Assembly (NCBI RefSeq): GCF_023343835.1
Contig: NC_064449.1
Location: 1,651,778-1,715,777, forward strand
Direction of reading: 5' to 3'
DNA length: 64,000 bases
DNA from: Lagopus muta
Lineage: Eukaryota > Chordata > Aves > Galliformes > Phasianidae
Positions 60,401 to 64,000 of the stretch are shown here, piece after piece. The position numbers and the translations under genes are program-made. Under the pieces are notes generated by a model, which saw nothing but the letters and a program-made list of their open reading frames with translations, did no database searches and was not told the origin of the DNA. How positions within the stretch are numbered: position 1 is the stretch's first letter; each line of letters opens with the position of its first letter.

Positions 60401-63400
60401 CAGTGAACTGAACCAACTGACCAAAGAAAGGACACTGAGTAGGGTTTCTAGAGTCAGCGTGCTGGTAGATGAGCCAAACCAGTTTGTTTGTCCCTTGTGA
60501 TCTAAATATAGGGAACCTCCTTAATTAGGGAAGGCATCTGAGCTCCGTGCAACTCGTAGTACACGCAGGGAGATGAAGCTCTTCCCTCAGTGCCCAGCTG
60601 AAGGGCAGTGCTGGTGCAAGGCTTCCCTCCCTCTGCACGGAGCTCTGCTGTTAACAGAACGTGACAATGAAAGTTCAGAGAAGCTGAAACTGAAAATGGA
60701 TTGCTGCAGTGAGGTGTTCTGATCTGGAAGGGGTTAGCAGCTCAAATGTAAGGAGAAGAGAAACCTGTTCTGGTAAATCACGCCTGCCTTTACGCTCAGA
60801 CTTGCTGTCGGGTCAGTGGCTGCCGGGAAGGTTCTTACACTCACTCAAGCTGCTCATGTTTGCTTTCTCAACTTTTTCTGGCCTTATGTGCCAGCATATG
60901 TGGTTTTATCTCTTCATAACTTGGCTTTTTCTGTACTGTTTCCACATTAAGGGACTGGTTGAAGAGTGAATCCTGTGGATGTTACCCAAACAAGTCTTTG
61001 GACCACGTTGTAGAGAACAGCTGCCTGTGGTCCTAGAAAAGCTAACCTGATCTTTGAATAACACCTGAAGTGGGAATTTAGGTGGTCAGCTCGTACAAAG
61101 GGCTGTCTCTTTAAAGTTGGCTGTCTACTTAGGTCAGCTCTTCAAATGGCATTACTCGGTTCTGTTTCCTTACCAGGCTTGTTTTGCAGATCCAAAGAAT
61201 TACTTGAACTCATGCTTTTCTTATATTAATGAACTTCCAGGTCTTACACTGCAGGCAAACAGTACTAATGCTGTGGTCAAACACGCCTGCCCTTCCCAGG
61301 CTGGCTGGGAGAGCCCAGCTGTGCATTTGGAGCTCAGTGCTGCTGTCGGCAGTGTCACTGAGGTGTGTGACACCCAAAGGCAGCTTCAGCTCATGCCGGG
61401 CAGGCAGGCTGTGTGCTTTAGAGCTCTGATGGACGTGGAGTCTCCTGACTGTATTGGAACCGTAAACTGCACAACTTAAGAATGTACTTCATGCTTAGAG
61501 CAATATGTAAATAGCAGCTTAAGAGATGAGTTAAAGCACTTGTTCTGGGAAGGAAATGTCACTTCTGCAGGAATTGAAGTGATTCTTCAGCTGCCTTAGA
61601 GCCTGCAAGTAGTTAATGTCTTATAGTCAGAGTGGGCTGTGCTTAGAACCAGCGTCTGGTCTGGCCTCATAAACCAATGTAGAGCAGTGGTGCTTCTGCA
61701 TGTGGTGCAAAGAGCCAGCTGGTGGTTCTTTGGACCACATCGTTGTGTCTTATGGACTCCATTCTGGACTGCTTTTGGAGAAAGTCGCAAGGCATAAGAA
61801 ATGTCCATTAGTGAAGGTAAGGAAGGGAGTGCTTTGGGGAGGCCTGTGGGAGCAGTACCCCTTCTGATGGCCCATCATGTTTCAGGGAACTTGACTTAGT
61901 TTTTTCTTTAAAAAAGACAATCTCTTCCCATTGGAAGATTATCATTATTTTCCAGAGAGTTAATGTGTGGGCCACTTGAAATTATCGGCTTCCACACTTG
62001 TGCGAAGTAGTGCTGTGGAAGGCATCAAACGCTGCACCTCTCAAATGGCCTTTTCTCCCTCCATAGTAGCAAAGGTGTGTAGTATCTTACCCAAAGGCTC
62101 TTCCAGACAGAGCAGGCTATCTGGGCAACTTGGGAATTAGTGGATTAAGACTCAAGTCTGTCACTGAATCGTTCGAGGTGCAGTAAAGCAGAGGCCTGTG
62201 GTCATAGGTGCTGATGGCAGAGGAGCCTCCTGGTGGCCTGCCAGCTCCTGGCTGCACCCCTGGGAACTGAGCTTCCTGTTACAGACACCTTGTGATAACT
62301 TCAACCCACTTAATGCTTTTAGGAATAAATGTTTATTTGTTGCTGGTGTTTGGTATTTAAATAAAGTTGTCTTATGACAAAAGCACGGAGTGGTCTTTTC
62401 TTAAAGAGGTTCTGAAAGCTGTGTGCCAGAAGAAGTGTGGTGAAAGCGAGGTTAGTGTGTGTATATACAAACCAATAGCTGTAATTCTGTGTAGAATGTC
62501 CTGAAAGGAGTGCAGTGGGACGAGATCTAATGAGTGCCATGAGACTCCAAAGGAGTCTTCAGGTCAAATTGGGTTAATTCATCCAGCTTCCACAATTCTC
62601 TTTTTGCATTCTTTCTCAATCTCTAGTGTTGCATTGACTCAGGGAAAGGCAGTGTGTGAGGATGCCTGGGAGGTGTTGTGTAATGCTGCTCCTGGAGCTG
62701 TAGCTTCCTCTGTCATCATTTGGGTGACAGAAAGGGCTAAATGAAAGAAAAACACTGTGAGATGAGAGGGGGAAGAAAGATGAACGGGTGTTCTGAAAGG
62801 GTGAGTAGAACCTCTGGGGCTTAGAATAACAACCTCCCTGTTGTACTTGTTTGCTACTGTTGTTTTAGAAAGGAATTAAAAAGGGAGAGAGAATTGACTC
62901 ATGTCAAAAGGACACGGAGGATGTTAGTGGAAAAATGAGGGAGTGTGAGGAACAAACTATTCCCCTTGTGCTGATCTGCCATTACCTGTGGAAACTCCTG
63001 CTGGCTGGTCTCAGCCTTACTCACTTGCTGTTCTCAGTTCCATCACTTGCAGTGTAGCTACTATTCATATAATAACCAAGAAGTTACAGCACTTAAGTGA
63101 AGAGATTACTATATAACACTATTTCCTCCCAGCATAGATGGCATTCTTGTAGCTTAGAACTTCCACAAATCTAGCCCAGTTTCCCCAGTTCAGGCCCTGT
63201 GTCAGGACTGTGCATCTTGTGAGCTTCCAGATTCAGATCCATCCTTGTGGATCTCTCCACAGTGCAGACTGGACTGTGCAGCAGTTCCATCCTTCTGGGT
63301 AAGTGTTACCTGTGTGCTGTGCAAGCAGAATAAGGAATACAAAGCCACAGGACTACGTCTTGGTTTCAGGCATGCTGCAGTTTTAGACTACTGCATTGCT

Positions 63401-64000
63401 TTGAGATCCATGAAGAATGATGACACAACTTGCTATTCACAAACACTTTTTCCTAATAGTCTCCTAATTGTTAGAATATACTGTAGCTCCATCTAAGAAT
63501 AAACAGCAGTGGAATTTTTACATCGATCATGGAGAAATTGACTTCTAAAGCCAGGTCAGTTTTTTCTTTATTAGCACTAGTGATTAAGTAGTCGGACTCT
63601 GCAGTTCCTGTATTGTGTTCATTCTAGGTCATCTTCCATCACATGTTACTGCTTTTCAAGCTGGAAATTGTTATTTAAGCTGGAGAAGTTAAGGAAGACA
63701 CATGGTCTGGAAGATCAGCGTTCCTCGTCCTCCATCTGTGTGTCTTAAAGAGCTCTGTGAGGAAGGCAGGAGCCCTGTGCTCCCTGGCCTCAGGGGCAGC
63801 AGGGTTACAGTCCTGGTGCTCTCAGCTCCTCTGTGGTCTCTTGGCCTCAATATGAGTGCATCTCCCCAGAGGCAGGTGGCTGAGAATGTGCTAAGGAACA
63901 GGAGCAAAGTGCTGCTAGGAACAGGGTTAAGGAAGGAGGGGGGGGAAAGCTAATTTGTACTGGGAAGCATATGTAAGGGAAGAGAGTAAGAGCAGCCTAT

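Larger units (their letters stand above)
39313..64000 (+). other. MTMR3: Probable MTMR3 intron 1 (partial)
   Basis: There are 24.7 kb with no recognisable coding exon on either strand. I looked for the MTMR3 N-terminal coding sequence and did not find it, but a short non-coding exon could be missed. Contents: CR1 fragments at about 39958, 41972 and 56697; a 21-base tandem duplication at 57438-57484; and AT-rich stretches with homeodomain-like ATTA motifs at about 45620-45870 and 52080-52260 that may be regulatory. Nothing else was identified. Confidence 0.6.

Noticed and set aside
1..64000. tRNA, rRNA, snoRNA, miRNA or CRISPR features
   Set aside because: I read for tRNA A/B boxes, C/D-box pairs, long hairpins and spaced repeats and found nothing convincing. 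A covariance-model search would be needed to exclude small RNAs in the ASCC2 introns.

Overview
This is vertebrate nuclear DNA, most likely from a bird and possibly a galliform. Genes have many short exons in small introns. The interspersed repeats are almost all CR1 LINE fragments, several ending in the diagnostic GATTCTATGA-type 3' tail. I see no Alu, L1 or other mammalian repeats. The species call is inference. The gene calls rest on exon-by-exon translation compared with mammalian family members as I remember them.

Layout, left to right. (1) 1-2.7 kb: the 5' part of ZMAT5 on the minus strand (U11/U12 snRNP 20 kDa zinc-finger protein). Only the first coding exon is in the window, and the rest lies off the left edge. 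(2) 2.2-3.4 kb: a CpG-rich region that looks like a shared head-to-head promoter. From it UQCR10 runs on the plus strand (two exons, 62 codons, complete), ending at a poly(A) signal near 4.07 kb. (3) 4.1-6.5 kb: intergenic. (4) 6.5-30.65 kb: the complete ASCC2 gene on the minus strand, with 18 coding exons resolved to the base (752 codons) plus a probable non-coding first exon in a CpG island with three ETS-type motifs. (5) 30.7-39.0 kb: intergenic DNA with AT-rich stretches, an ancient LINE fragment and a GC-rich minisatellite at 38.5-39.0 kb. (6) 39.0-39.7 kb: a CpG island with a YY1-type site and a good splice donor on the plus strand. By gene order this is the untranslated first exon of MTMR3. 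The remaining 24.7 kb reads as its first intron, with no coding exon that I can recognise.

The order and orientation ZMAT5(-) UQCR10(+) ASCC2(-) MTMR3(+) match human 22q12. The genes are not one pathway: ZMAT5 is a minor-spliceosome protein, UQCR10 a respiratory complex III subunit, ASCC2 a ubiquitin-binding subunit of the ASCC repair and ribosome-rescue complex, and MTMR3 a phosphoinositide phosphatase.

The most notable observations are two. ASCC2 carries an intron with near-perfect U12-type signals. It also carries a 54-bp, about 96% identical partial copy of its tenth coding exon, lying in the preceding intron with its acceptor kept and its donor missing. I found no undescribed defence, mobile or metabolic system. 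Otherwise this is an ordinary conserved vertebrate gene block.
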